From Chara braunii (taxonomy: Eukaryota; Streptophyta; Charophyceae; Charales; Characeae), in NCBI GenBank assembly GCA_003427395.1, contig BFEA01000182.1, positions 2,083,312-2,108,094 on the forward strand: a stretch of 24,783 nt of DNA, read 5' to 3'. Below, in pieces: positions 17,210 to 24,517 of this stretch. A model generated the notes under the pieces. That model was given only the letters and a program-made list of their open reading frames with translations. It searched no databases and was not told where the DNA came from. The first letter of the stretch is position 1; each line of letters starts with the position of its first letter. The translations under genes were made by a program, and so were the position numbers.

Positions 17210-18740
17210 TCGTCATGCAGGGGCTGGGATGGTGGTGTCGAGCGCATCGGCCCCCACACGAGCGAGGGCCCTCTCGGCCGCGTCACGCAGGAGAAACTTA
17301 GGCTTTCAACTTTTTAGAGACAACTCGGGGACGACACGGTAACCCGCGTCGGTCCTTTGCCGCTCCGGCCGAGTGCGCCAACTGTACATCCCGCGGTCCC
17401 CTACGACAAGATAGGTTCTCACGGGGCACAACTCACCTTCCCTAAGGGGCTGTCACCACCCTTAGGGGCGTATCCCTACCGAGCTACCGACCCACATGCG
17501 AAAGCTTTTATAAAGCAATTGCAGAGGTAAGTCGGCCGAGGGCGTTTGCTCGTTCACTGTAGCATAGGTACGCATGGTTAAACGCCAAAGTGGACCCGAA
17601 CGTCGCCCGTCCCTGGGGCGCTGATCTCCCAAGAATCAGACCGACGTCGGTCGACTAGGACGTGATATTCCAAGCGTGAGAAAATCTTGATCGATCCTAG
17701 TCCCTTCTTTCGAAGACAATCAAAAGTTACAAAATACTCGTGTCAACGTAAGCTGAATTATTTTCTGAAATTGATACACTCGTACATATCACTCGCCTGG
17801 GCTGTCACGACTTTTTCAACTTGATGAGGTGCGTTGCCAAGTTCTTTCATTCTACCCCATATCGACTGCTAGACAAGAATGCAGAAAAATCCCAATACTC
17901 GATTAAAGCTAGGATGCCATCGCACCAGTGATGACTATGCTCCCACTTTAACTTTGGTGTGAATGTCATTTGCAAGTAGTCCGGCTACCACTATACAAGT
18001 CAGTACTCGACTTGAACGACCGAACGTTGAATGCCTCATTAAGGTCAAGGATCCATTTTCGAATTTTGTTGGTCGCTTTGTCCTCTCGAGCAATGATTAC
18101 TTTTTCTGTCTCACAAATGATGAAATACCAGTCTGCGATATAAAGGTATTCAAGGCAATGCTTTAGTTACATTTTTTCCGTCAACTAGTCTGATCGCCCC
18201 AGGCTTGCACTTCTTATGGCGCAACCCTATCCGCGAAGGTAGTGCCTAGTCGCACTCCGTCCATGGCTAGTGATCGCACGAACTGGGCTTCTTATGGCGC
18301 CAATTCCTCACTCATTTGTGGCTCCTAAGACGGCCATTAGAAGGGTAAACTATAGCGGTTCTTCTTAACGTGAGCCGTCAAGAACTTAACGCCTTCCGTG
18401 AATAGCACACGTCCATCCCCTAGGAGGTGGTCTGGGGATACCCCTCGTCCTTGCCCGAGCGAACCTCGGATCTCAGAAGTCAGGTTGACTCCACCACGAC
18501 AACATGGTACCCCCCCGCCAAAGCGGTCCACTCCGAGACGTTAACAGGGCCGGCCCCTAAGGCAACGAACCCCCACCTCAGATGCCTCCTAGGGAAAGGA
18601 AGTGCAATTACCACAGCAGACGGTCAGCCCTTATCGCCTGACGTCAAGGGCAAACCTAGACGAAGAAGGAGATCAGAGAGAAAAAAAACATTCAGATGGA
18701 CGGGCATAGACAAAGAGGGTCATTCGGGAAAGAATGGGTA
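17210..18740. other. Unrecognised region, possibly decayed coding sequence
   Basis: 17680-18180 is more A/T-rich than its surroundings and has several short frames with protein-like composition: a ~48-codon stretch 17679-17822 without a start, 17827-17931, and 17963-18166 (67 codons, with FSNFVGRFVLSSNDYFFCLTN). They are in different frames and match no family I know. ttcttatggcgc is repeated at 18210 and 18289. GACCGACGTCGGTC (about 17638-17651) is a perfect palindrome. A GCTTTTATAAAGC palindrome holding TATAAA lies near 17505-17517. No RNA gene was recognised. Confidence 0.3.
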
Positions 18741-19443
18741 ACCTCGGGAAAATCTATGTCCAATTCACTTCTTCTCTTTTGTGTGATCGCTCCGTTCCTN
18801 GTNATCTGCTNTCTTCCCATCCTTTTTACATACATGCAAGCAAAAAATAGAAAACAATCATTATCCCATTCACTTTCGCTGACATGATTAAATCTCCATT
18901 TTTCAAGCATCCTTCTACTTACCTGCACATCAGATGAAACAACAAGTTCAAAAGAAAACAATGCAGTCCCAAGCTCATGTCGGACTTTCATTCACACGTG
19001 CGAACAAAACACAACTTCCTCTACCTTATCAGTGAACATTCAAAGGACAGGGTCAAGCAAGTGTGGGTTCACACAGGTGTGAAGAGGACTGAGTCAGGTT
19101 AACTGACCTTGAGTGAAGTTGAACCAAAGATAGCAGACGGCTCACTCAAGAAAGCCGTATAAACCACACTCCAGATGAGAAGATCGCCGCAGTAAACTGT
19201 CAGATAAGTGATCCACACCACTCCCTCAAGGATCGCCCACTAACACGCAATCCCCTCAGTGCCCTAGCGTTGTCACCACTTGCAACCAATACCACTCTGC
19301 CACCACTGTGTCGAAGCGTCGCCGTCGCAATATGCGGGCAGCACAACGTCAACACCACTTCAAAGCAAACCCCCTCTTAATGACGCTTCTCAAAATTATC
19401 GTCGCCGCCGCGAAGACCGGACAACATCTTCACACCAATGCTA
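18741..19443. other. No recognised gene; ambiguous bases
   Basis: Single N bases at 18800, 18803 and 18812 mark weak assembly. A TATAAAC (about 19158-19164) follows the tandem words gtgaagttgaacc, but no element end was found. Confidence 0.35.
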
Positions 19444-19672
19444 ACAGAAACACGGCTGCTGCCGCAAAATTTCGGCAGCGCTTCCGCGTCACTGCTGAAA
19501 AACCCAGCTGCCGCTGCAAAATTTCGGCAGCGCTTCCGCGTCACCACCGAAAAAGCATAGCCGCCGCCGCAAAATTTCGGCAGCGCTTCTGCGTCACCGC
19601 CGAAAAAGCATAGCCGCTCCCGCAAAATTTCAGCAGCGCTTCCGCGTCACCGCCAAAAAAAACAGTTGCTGT
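19444..19672. repeat. 53-bp minisatellite, four copies
   Basis: gcaaaatttcggcagcgctt starts at 19464, 19516, 19569 and 19622 (spacing 52-53 bp), each followed by ccgcgtcac and a variable A-rich part. Since 53 is not a multiple of three, the apparent repeated peptide changes frame, which argues against a protein-coding role. Confidence 0.9.
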
Positions 19673-20028
19673 CGTGCCGAGCGGTCGGCACTCCCCCTAC
19701 ACACTTCTCGATGATGGGTGCCGACGCCAAAAAAGTTGCGCAGCATCTCCCCTATACTCCTCAGTCTACCAAGGTGGTGGCCATGGCAGCCTCCACTTCC
19801 ACCTCTCACTCCCTCTTGCAGACCTCCTCCTTCGCCAACAGCAGCTCCTCTCAGCTACTCCTACTCCACCAGCAGTTCCCCCTCCAGCAGCCAGCATTTA
19901 CCAAGCGTAATGCCAGCACCACCAGCCACAAATGAATGCTGGCTGGCTGGCCGCTGGCTTGTTTTATAGTCTAGCTGGAGGCTGAGGGCAGCTGCTTTGC
20001 CCCCAGCCAAAACTCGGAGTGAGGCCTG
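19673..20028. other. Non-coding, one hairpin, no gene
   Basis: GTGCCGA gcgg TCGGCAC (about 19675-19692) is a perfect 7-bp hairpin at the end of the minisatellite. The following Ser/Thr/Pro-rich frames (19666-19969) are overlapping low-complexity readings without support. Confidence 0.4.
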
Positions 20029-20258
20029 GCCCTTGATCTCAGACGAGATCAAGGGCTGAGAAACTTGATGTTCCCCTAGGGGAACCAAGTTCCTGGCCTT
20101 GGTAATGCATCTGGCCGCTACCCCCGGCCAGACGCAGCCTCCCCGGGCTGTATAGAGCCAGGTAGAGAAGACTGTTGGAATTCAACAGTCTGCTGTCATC
20201 TCAGGGTCCAGATGCTTCCACTCCTGCATCTGGCCCTGTGTCGCGAATAGATTCGCGA
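20029..20258. repeat. Cluster of perfect hairpins
   Basis: GCCCTTGATCTC agac GAGATCAAGGGC (20029-20056, 12-bp stem), GTTCCCCTAGGGGAAC (near 20069-20084), a TCTGGCCG/CGGCCAGA pair (near 20109-20131), GACTGTTG gaatt CAACAGTC (near 20170-20190), CCAGATGC/GCATCTGG (near 20208-20233) and TCGCGAAT ag ATTCGCGA (near 20241-20258) lie one after another. Six uninterrupted stems in 230 bp is far above chance. Confidence 0.8.
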
Positions 20259-20415
20259 TGCTCTTTTCCTCCCCTTTTTTTTTCTTTTTTTTTTTCCTCC
20301 CCTCTTTTCTTTGCGAGGGGGCAACTCGTTTTCAAAATGAGCAACCTCCCCCTCTATGTCGTTTCACAGAGTCGAACTAGAGTCTAGCTCAACAGAGGCT
20401 TTTTGCCCCCTTGCC

Positions 20416-20464
20416 CCGCGCGCCTGTATCTGTTGCAAGATGAGCAGCTCATTCATGCGCGCGG
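20416..20464. repeat. Nested palindrome
   Basis: CCGCGCGC (20416-20423) pairs with GCGCGCGG (20457-20464). Within the loop TGAGCAGCTCA (20441-20451) forms a second stem, giving a two-level cruciform. Confidence 0.75.
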
Positions 20465-20644
20465 CCCAAGAGAGCTGCCCGTTTCCACACGAACAGGCTC
20501 TCTTTGGTTGGCTTCCCAAGGCCTGATCTCTTGCCTGTGCGCCTGCATCGAGCACAAGAAACGTGCCAGATTCAGGTGCACAAGAAGAGTCTCGTCAAAA
20601 GGCAACGTCGTTACGAACGTTGGGTTGCCATACGCCAGGTGGGA

Positions 20645-20660
20645 TCTCTCTCTCTCTCTC

Positions 20661-20700
<40 letters not shown>
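20645..20700. repeat. (CT)n(CA)n microsatellite
   Basis: CT units interrupted by ccc, then about 11 CA units, ending just upstream of the hammerhead-like motif. Confidence 0.95.
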
Positions 20701-20751
20701 GCTACGGTAGCGTATAGACCCACAATCGCGGGTGGGTCCATTCGCATCTGA

Positions 20752-20810
20752 CCAGGCCGTCGAGGTCCAGCCTCCTGAAGCGTCGGTGCGAGTCCGACGA
20801 AACGGTCTGG
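20752..20810 (+). ncRNA. Type III hammerhead-ribozyme-like motif (A9C variant)
   Basis: Stem III: CCAGGCCG (20752-20759) pairs with CGGTCTGG (20803-20810), 8 bp with one G-U. The cleavage-site dinucleotide UC follows (20760-20761). Stem I: GAGG (20762-20765), loop TCCAG, CCTC (20771-20774). Core: CTGAAGC (20775-20781), matching the consensus CUGANGA except that the last base (A9) is C. Stem II: GTCGG (20782-20786), 7-nt loop, CCGAC (20794-20798). Then GAAA (20799-20802), exactly as required, with A15.1 facing U16.1. All three helices and all core bases but A9 are present. Hammerheads self-cleave RNA after H17, here C20761. A9C is expected to reduce or abolish cleavage. A CT/CA microsatellite precedes it and a perfect hairpin follows. 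Confidence 0.65.
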
Positions 20811-20818
20811 CACAGCCG

Positions 20819-20845
20819 CACCCGTTCGTCTAAGACGAACGGGTG
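20819..20845. repeat. Perfect 12-bp hairpin
   Basis: CACCCGTTCGTC, loop TAA, GACGAACGGGTG, beginning 8 nt after the hammerhead-like motif. An A-rich tract follows from about 20857. A rho-type terminator is irrelevant in this eukaryotic setting; a structured RNA end is possible. Confidence 0.85.
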
Positions 20846-21207
20846 CTCTGGCACTAAAATTTTAAGAAAAAGAAAAAAAATAAAATCTAACCGAGATCTA
20901 AAAAGAAGAATAAGACAAAATCTAAAAGAAATCTAAGTAAAATCTAGGAAGAGAGAAAAAAGAAAAAAGAAAAAAAAGAAAGCAACAAATATGAACTTAC
21001 CTCGTTTTGCAGGACACGGGGCGTCGCTGCACCATTCTCGAAACATGCCAAACGAGAGTGAATCTTTCACTAGCATATGGAAAGATACACAGCCATGATT
21101 TTTGTCTTTTGTGCTTGTCGAGGGTAGTCCAGCAAGGCTCAGCGTCGCCCGTTTTTTCAGGCGCTGTCATCATGTACTGGGGCCAAAACGCCCCAGTCAT
21201 ATCAAAC
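20846..21207. other. A-rich tract and spacer, no gene
   Basis: 20857-20990 is A-rich with repeated aaaatctaa words. The minus strand at 21004-20995 gives GAGGTAAGTT, a splice-donor-like site. No coding region is recognised. Confidence 0.4.
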
Positions 21208-21720
21208 GGCGCCATATGGCGCCTCTTTGTTTTAATTTTTTTTTTTTTTTTTTTTTCTATCCTTCCGTTCACTAAAACGGACGGGCGCTGAATACCCCCC
21301 TACACTTCGTAAGGGGAAAAAAAATAAATAAATAATAATAATAAATAAATAAAAAAATCAAACTAACCCTAAGTAGAACACGGCTGCCCGTTAGAACGGG
21401 CGCCTGTCACATCTCTGGGGACTTTGAGTCCCCAACCACTTTGAAACGCGCCAGATGGCGCTCCCTCTTTTTTTTTTTTTTCTTTGTTTTCTAAAAAAAA
21501 GAAAAAAAATAGACCACTTCCCGATTTATGCGTGTCATCCTCACGCAGGGGCCACTTCGATCTGCGCGCGGCAGATCTCAGCCGTGCAATCTTGAGGATC
21601 GCGCGGCCGAGTCCAGCTGCTTTGGGCTGCTCCAAAAGGAGCTTTGCCCAGTAGGCTGGCATGTCAGATTCGTTCCCGGTATCTGTCGGGTGAGAGTTTG
21701 GTGTGGTAACCTACTGGGCT
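21208..21720. repeat. Cluster of perfect palindromes
   Basis: GGCGCCATATGGCGCC (21208-21223), GCCCGTT ag AACGGGC (21386-21401), GGGGACT ttg AGTCCCC (21417-21433), a GATCTGC/GCAGATC pair (near 21560-21578), and GCCCAGTAGG (21646-21655) with CCTACTGGGC (21710-21719). T-rich and A-rich tracts separate them. No gene is seen. Confidence 0.75.
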
Positions 21721-21721
21721 A

Positions 21722-21768
21722 GCTCCTATCACGACAGTGATAGGAGCAGCTCTCCTATAAGAAGAGCT
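21722..21768 (+). promoter_or_regulatory. Hairpin pair with TATA box in the loop
   Basis: GCTCCTATCAC gaca GTGATAGGAGC (21722-21747) is a perfect 11-bp hairpin. It abuts AGCTCT cctataaga AGAGCT (21748-21768), whose loop contains TATAAG (21756-21761). This resembles a promoter inside a structured U3 region. Confidence 0.4.
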
Positions 21769-22157
21769 TGGCCCAGCCAATGTCCCCCGTTCCGCGGCCT
21801 CGCAGGCCCTGCCTGCCCATAGCCTTACAGGCCTGGCCTGCCTGCGGCCCTGCAGGCCTCGCCTGCTTGTGGCCTTGCACGCTCGGCTGGCCGCGTGGCC
21901 TTGGCATCAACCTGTCAACCCCTGCGGCCCTAGAATTAAAACCCCGTCTTCTTATTCCCCCTGCGCCGCGGCTCCACACCCGGCGCACCCTTGTTTTTAG
22001 GCTACTTAGGCCCTGAATCGCGCGGCTTAGCAGCCGCGCAACATTAGTTTAGGTAGACTAGGCTTAGCTTTAATTCTTTCCCTGACCGCACACCACTGCG
22101 GCCTCGTCGAGAACCGTTGACGACAGCCATACTGCTGACTCCTTCCGTTTCGATCGA
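21769..22157. other. G/C-rich spacer, no gene
   Basis: GCAGGCC/GGCCTGC words recur at 21805-21895, giving further short inverted repeats. Short Ala/Pro/Gly frames on both strands are composition artefacts. Confidence 0.4.
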
Positions 22158-22205
22158 ACGTCAATGACGTCTCACGTCAACGACGTCCCACGTCGACGAC
22201 GTCAG
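22158..22205. repeat. Three 16-bp repeats with GACGTC cores
   Basis: ACGTCAATGACGTCTC, ACGTCAACGACGTCCC and ACGTCGACGACGTCAG lie head to tail. Each contains GACGTC, the core of bZIP-type (CRE-like, C/G-box-like) sites, so this may be a clustered binding site or simply a small tandem repeat. Confidence 0.6.
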
Positions 22206-22519
22206 GTTTTAAGTCTCTCGATTATAGGGTTGGTCTGAATAACTTTGGCAACGTCAATCTCATCAAGTCCTTCAATTCAAGAAAGGGTCGGACAGTGTCT
22301 GACCTTGAAAAGCTCGGGCAAAAACCCTCACAAGGATTTTTGTCCCGACAGTGGTTCCTGACATCATGATTTGAAAAGGGCGGCCTTATCTGGGCTGCCG
22401 ATCTTTCGCGATCAGCGGTCCGGTAGGCTGCGCTTTTCAGGCCTCTTGGACAGGCCTACCGGACCCAGTTTGAATGTTTTTGGGGCCAGGAGGCCCCCAC
22501 AACCTGCGTGGGGCGAAAA
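22206..22519. other. No gene; possible LTR end
   Basis: At 22341-22365 TTTGTCCCGACA is followed by GTGGTTCCTGACATC, which resembles an LTR end (CA) plus a primer-binding site (TGGTTCC). No matching LTR was identified, so this is only a hint. CGGTCCGGTAGG/CCTACCGGACC (near 22416-22463) is a further inverted repeat. Confidence 0.25.
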
Positions 22520-22652
22520 AAATTGAACCGGCACCTCACCCGCAACGCGCTATGGGGGACTGGGGAGGAAATGGCCCGCTCGACTGGCCGATCTGACGGG
22601 TCCGGTTCTGGTTGGGGGAGGGGCCCTTGGTCGGACCGGGTTTACAACACTG
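22520..22652 (-). mobile_element. hAT-like transposon end
   Basis: The minus strand from 22652 reads CAGTGTTGTAAACCCGGTCC, a typical CAGTGTTGTAAA-like hAT terminus, followed inward by CCGG/CCGAC-rich sequence. It resembles 2741-2911 and 14825-14945. The flank is gtctggag (22653-22660), the expected position of an 8-bp duplication, but no partner end was located in the window. Confidence 0.35.
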
Positions 22653-22918
22653 GTCTGGAGCGTACTTTTTGGCTGTGACAGACCTTTCTTTGTTTCATGG
22701 GTGTTTTGCTGGCTTGTGATGGGGTGTGAAATGACAATGTAGAATTTTTCATCTGGTGTGGGTGAGTGATAGTCTGCTTTCATTTTCATCACCGGTATCT
22801 TGAGGGCAGTGGTTGGTCCCCACCCCAGGGTATTAGTTGTCAGGCAGTCGTTGATGCTTAAGCACAACCGGGCTTAAAGTGGATTATCAGTTACAGTGTA
22901 ATCAGTTAGGAGATTCTG
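22653..22918. other. No gene recognised
   Basis: Both strands have only short frames without motifs. The region leads into the hammerhead array. Confidence 0.4.
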
Positions 22919-22976
22919 CAGACTGTTGAGGGTTCAGCCTCCTGATGAGTCGGTGAAACTCAGGCAAAACAGTTTG
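22919..22976 (+). ncRNA. Hammerhead-like unit 1 of a tandem array (G12A)
   Basis: Stem III CAGACTG (22919-22925) pairs with CAGTTTG (22970-22976), 7 bp with one G-U. Cleavage dinucleotide UU (22926-22927). Stem I GAGG (22928-22931), 6-nt loop, CCTC (22938-22941). Core CTGATGA intact (22942-22948). Stem II GTCGG (22949-22953), loop TGAAACT, CAGGC (22961-22965), with one mismatch. The next four bases are AAAA instead of GAAA, so the catalytic G12 is A, predicted to be inactive. The overall type III layout is the same as at 20752-20810. Confidence 0.6.
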
Positions 22977-23035
22977 TCACAGGCCCTCGTTTGTTGTCTT
23001 CTTCTCCCTCTCTGCCTACAGTTTGTCGGGCAACT

Positions 23036-23095
23036 CTGTTTGACGATATATGCATACCTCCTGATGAGTCGGTGAAACTCTGACAAAACAGTTTG
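23036..23095 (+). ncRNA. Hammerhead-like unit 2 (119 bp downstream)
   Basis: Core CTGATGA (23061-23067) is exactly 119 bp after that of unit 1. Stem II GTCGG/CTGAC is fully paired with one G-U. AAAA replaces GAAA, as in unit 1. Stem III is reduced to CTG (23036-23038) with CAG (23089-23091). The GAGG strand of stem I is replaced by other sequence, so stem I does not form. It is a decayed copy. Confidence 0.5.
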
Positions 23096-23238
23096 TCACA
23101 ACCCCTCGTTTTTTGTCGTCTTCTACCTCGCGGCCTACGGTTTACCGGGCAGCTCTGTTTGACGATAGAGCTGCCCAGTGAACCGTAGGCAGAGAGGGAA
23201 AAGAGGACAACAAACGAGGGGCTGTGACAAATTGTTTT
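23085..23238. repeat. Long inverted repeat, 72-bp arms, within the hammerhead array
   Basis: Arms 23085-23156 and 23167-23238 align without gaps at 62 of 72 positions around a 10-nt loop (gtttgacgat). Each arm is the downstream half of the 119-bp hammerhead unit (cagtttgtcaca...cctacggtt...cagctct), so the structure is a head-to-head dimer of two units. Confidence 0.9.
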
Positions 23239-23250
23239 CATATATATATT

Positions 23251-23290
23251 CTGCCTTCTGATGAGTCGGTGAAACTCCGACGAGCAGCAG
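23251..23290 (+). ncRNA. Hammerhead-like unit 3, partial
   Basis: Core CTGATGA (23258-23264), perfect stem II GTCGG/CCGAC (23265-23269 with 23277-23281) and GA of the GAAA box, then GC where AA is expected. No matching stem III strand or stem I partner is visible upstream (CATATATATATTCTGCCTT). A fragment. Confidence 0.45.
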
Positions 23291-23525
23291 AGGAAGCTGT
23301 AGTGAGAATTGCAGTAGCAGAAACTGCCAGAGTGAAAGTCGGAGCTGTAGAAAGTGTAGCGGTGGAAACTGCAGCATCAGAAATTACTGCAGCAATGGGA
23401 AGTGCTGTAGCAGAAACTGTTGGAGTGAAAATTGGAGCTGTAGAAGCTGCAGCAGTGGAAACTGGAGCAGTCGAAGTTGCAAGAGCTGAAACCGCAGCAG
23501 TGGAAACTACAGTAGCAACAGATGA
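23285..23525 (+). repeat. Minisatellite encoding a degenerate AVET repeat
   Basis: gcagtagcagaaactg-like words recur; a ~93-bp unit starts near 23311 and 23404, and its subunits read A-V-E/A-E-T in one frame from 23224 to 23544. The frame is open because the repeat unit is a multiple of three. It has no start with support and begins inside the hammerhead array, so I annotate it as a repeat, not a gene. Confidence 0.6.
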
Positions 23526-24038
23526 GCAAGCACAGGCAGGATAAGAGCGACGAGGAGGCAAAGAAGAAAGTGGATGATACAAGGACCATCGCAGCATGTG
23601 TCGGAACCACTGAGAGAGACGCGTCACATGCGTTTGATAGCGACACTGGCGGAAGCGCATGTAGTAGGTCCACCCTTTAGCAAGGGTTGGTAGGGAATGC
23701 CCACGAGAAAGCATGTGAGGAGTAAGTGTTGTTGCTGCAGTTCGAAAATCCTGCCAATTGTTGCAATCTGTTCAGATCTGGTCAATTGTCCAGTGAACAC
23801 ACCCACCGGTTGATGGGAAGGGATGTTGGAGGTCGCACTTGCATAACGAATGACCGGGAAATCCTAAGCAGCTGCTTTAGCAAACACGTTCATGCGAAGA
23901 GGACCACTCCCCTTATTATGTATCATCGACGACATTCGCGGCATCGTCGCTAGTCCGGGGATCAGCAACTTGTTTCTTTGCATGGCCCAATTCTCTTTTT
24001 TTTTTATTTTTTTTATTTTTTTTAAGAAACACCCGTCA
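23526..24038. other. No gene; T-rich tract
   Basis: Bases 23996-24023 are a T-rich run interrupted by A. Short frames on both strands carry no motifs. Confidence 0.4.
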
Positions 24039-24076
24039 GTGCTAGCGGTGTTGATAAGAGCATACACCGCTAGCAC
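24039..24076. repeat. Perfect 12-bp hairpin
   Basis: GTGCTAGCGGTG (24039-24050) and CACCGCTAGCAC (24065-24076) flank a 14-nt loop. Confidence 0.9.
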
Positions 24077-24187
24077 CTTGGGGGGCTCCATCTATTGGTG
24101 GGGAGCAGCACCTGCTGGAAACCGGGTCCAGCGTCCCTTACGTAGGCAAGACTCAAGTCACATTAAGTGTGGCATACTGTGCAGCCA

Positions 24188-24457
24188 CACGGGCCCTGCA
24201 GGGCCCGTGCCGGACCTCCAGCCTGTTTCCCTACAGGGAAACTTCCAGGCTCTTGCCTGGAAGCTTCCTTCTGACAGGGCCTACAGGCCCCAGCCTGTTT
24301 CCCTACAGGCCCCAGCCTGTTTCCCTACAGGGAAACTTGCAGGCTCTTGCCTGGAAGCTTCCTTCTGACAGGGCCTACAGGCCTCAGCCTGTTTCCCTAC
24401 AGGGAAACTTCAGGGAACTTCCAGGCTCTTGCCTGGAAGCTTCCGCAGGGTCTAGGC
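24188..24457. repeat. Tandem array of palindromes (72-bp unit)
   Basis: A perfect 22-bp palindrome (24188-24209) precedes units starting cagcctg at 24219, 24291 (truncated to 22 bp), 24313 and 24385. Each full unit contains GTTTCCCT ac AGGGAAAC, CTTCCAGGC tctt GCCTGGAAG and GGGCCT ac AGGCCC, that is, three consecutive hairpins, two sharing the same CCTACAGG tip. The last unit has an insertion and a different end. Confidence 0.9.
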
Positions 24458-24489
24458 CAGGGGAGCATTGGCACGGCCAGCCTCCTGCA

Positions 24490-24517
24490 CGGGCCAGCAC
24501 TATAAAGGACTGGCCCG
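24490..24517 (+). promoter_or_regulatory. TATA box in the loop of a perfect hairpin
   Basis: CGGGCCAG (24490-24497) and CTGGCCCG (24510-24517) flank cactataaagga; TATAAA is at 24501-24506. An outer CCTGCA/TGCAGG pair extends the stem with a 3-nt bulge. Together with the upstream palindrome array this looks like an LTR U3 or another structured promoter. Confidence 0.5.

Noticed and set aside
16361-17216. Several Arg/Ser/Pro-rich frames on both strands
   Set aside because: They read through the solo LTR, the CT microsatellite and the tandem duplication; no family motifs.
17440-17500. tRNA-like words (ctaccgagctacc) on the minus strand
   Set aside because: No acceptor stem, anticodon arm or T arm can be folded around them.
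19308-19613. Arg/Ala-rich repeated protein
   Set aside because: Built on a 53-bp repeat, so the peptide repeat does not hold its frame.
20819-20870. Hairpin plus A-rich run as a bacterial-type terminator
   Set aside because: The window is clearly eukaryotic and the tract after the hairpin is A-rich, not T-rich, on this strand.
23224-23544. 106-codon AVET-repeat protein
   Set aside because: Open only because the minisatellite unit is a multiple of three; starts inside the ribozyme array.
24188-24457. CRISPR-like array
   Set aside because: Repeats are directly abutting palindromes with no unique spacers, in eukaryotic DNA.
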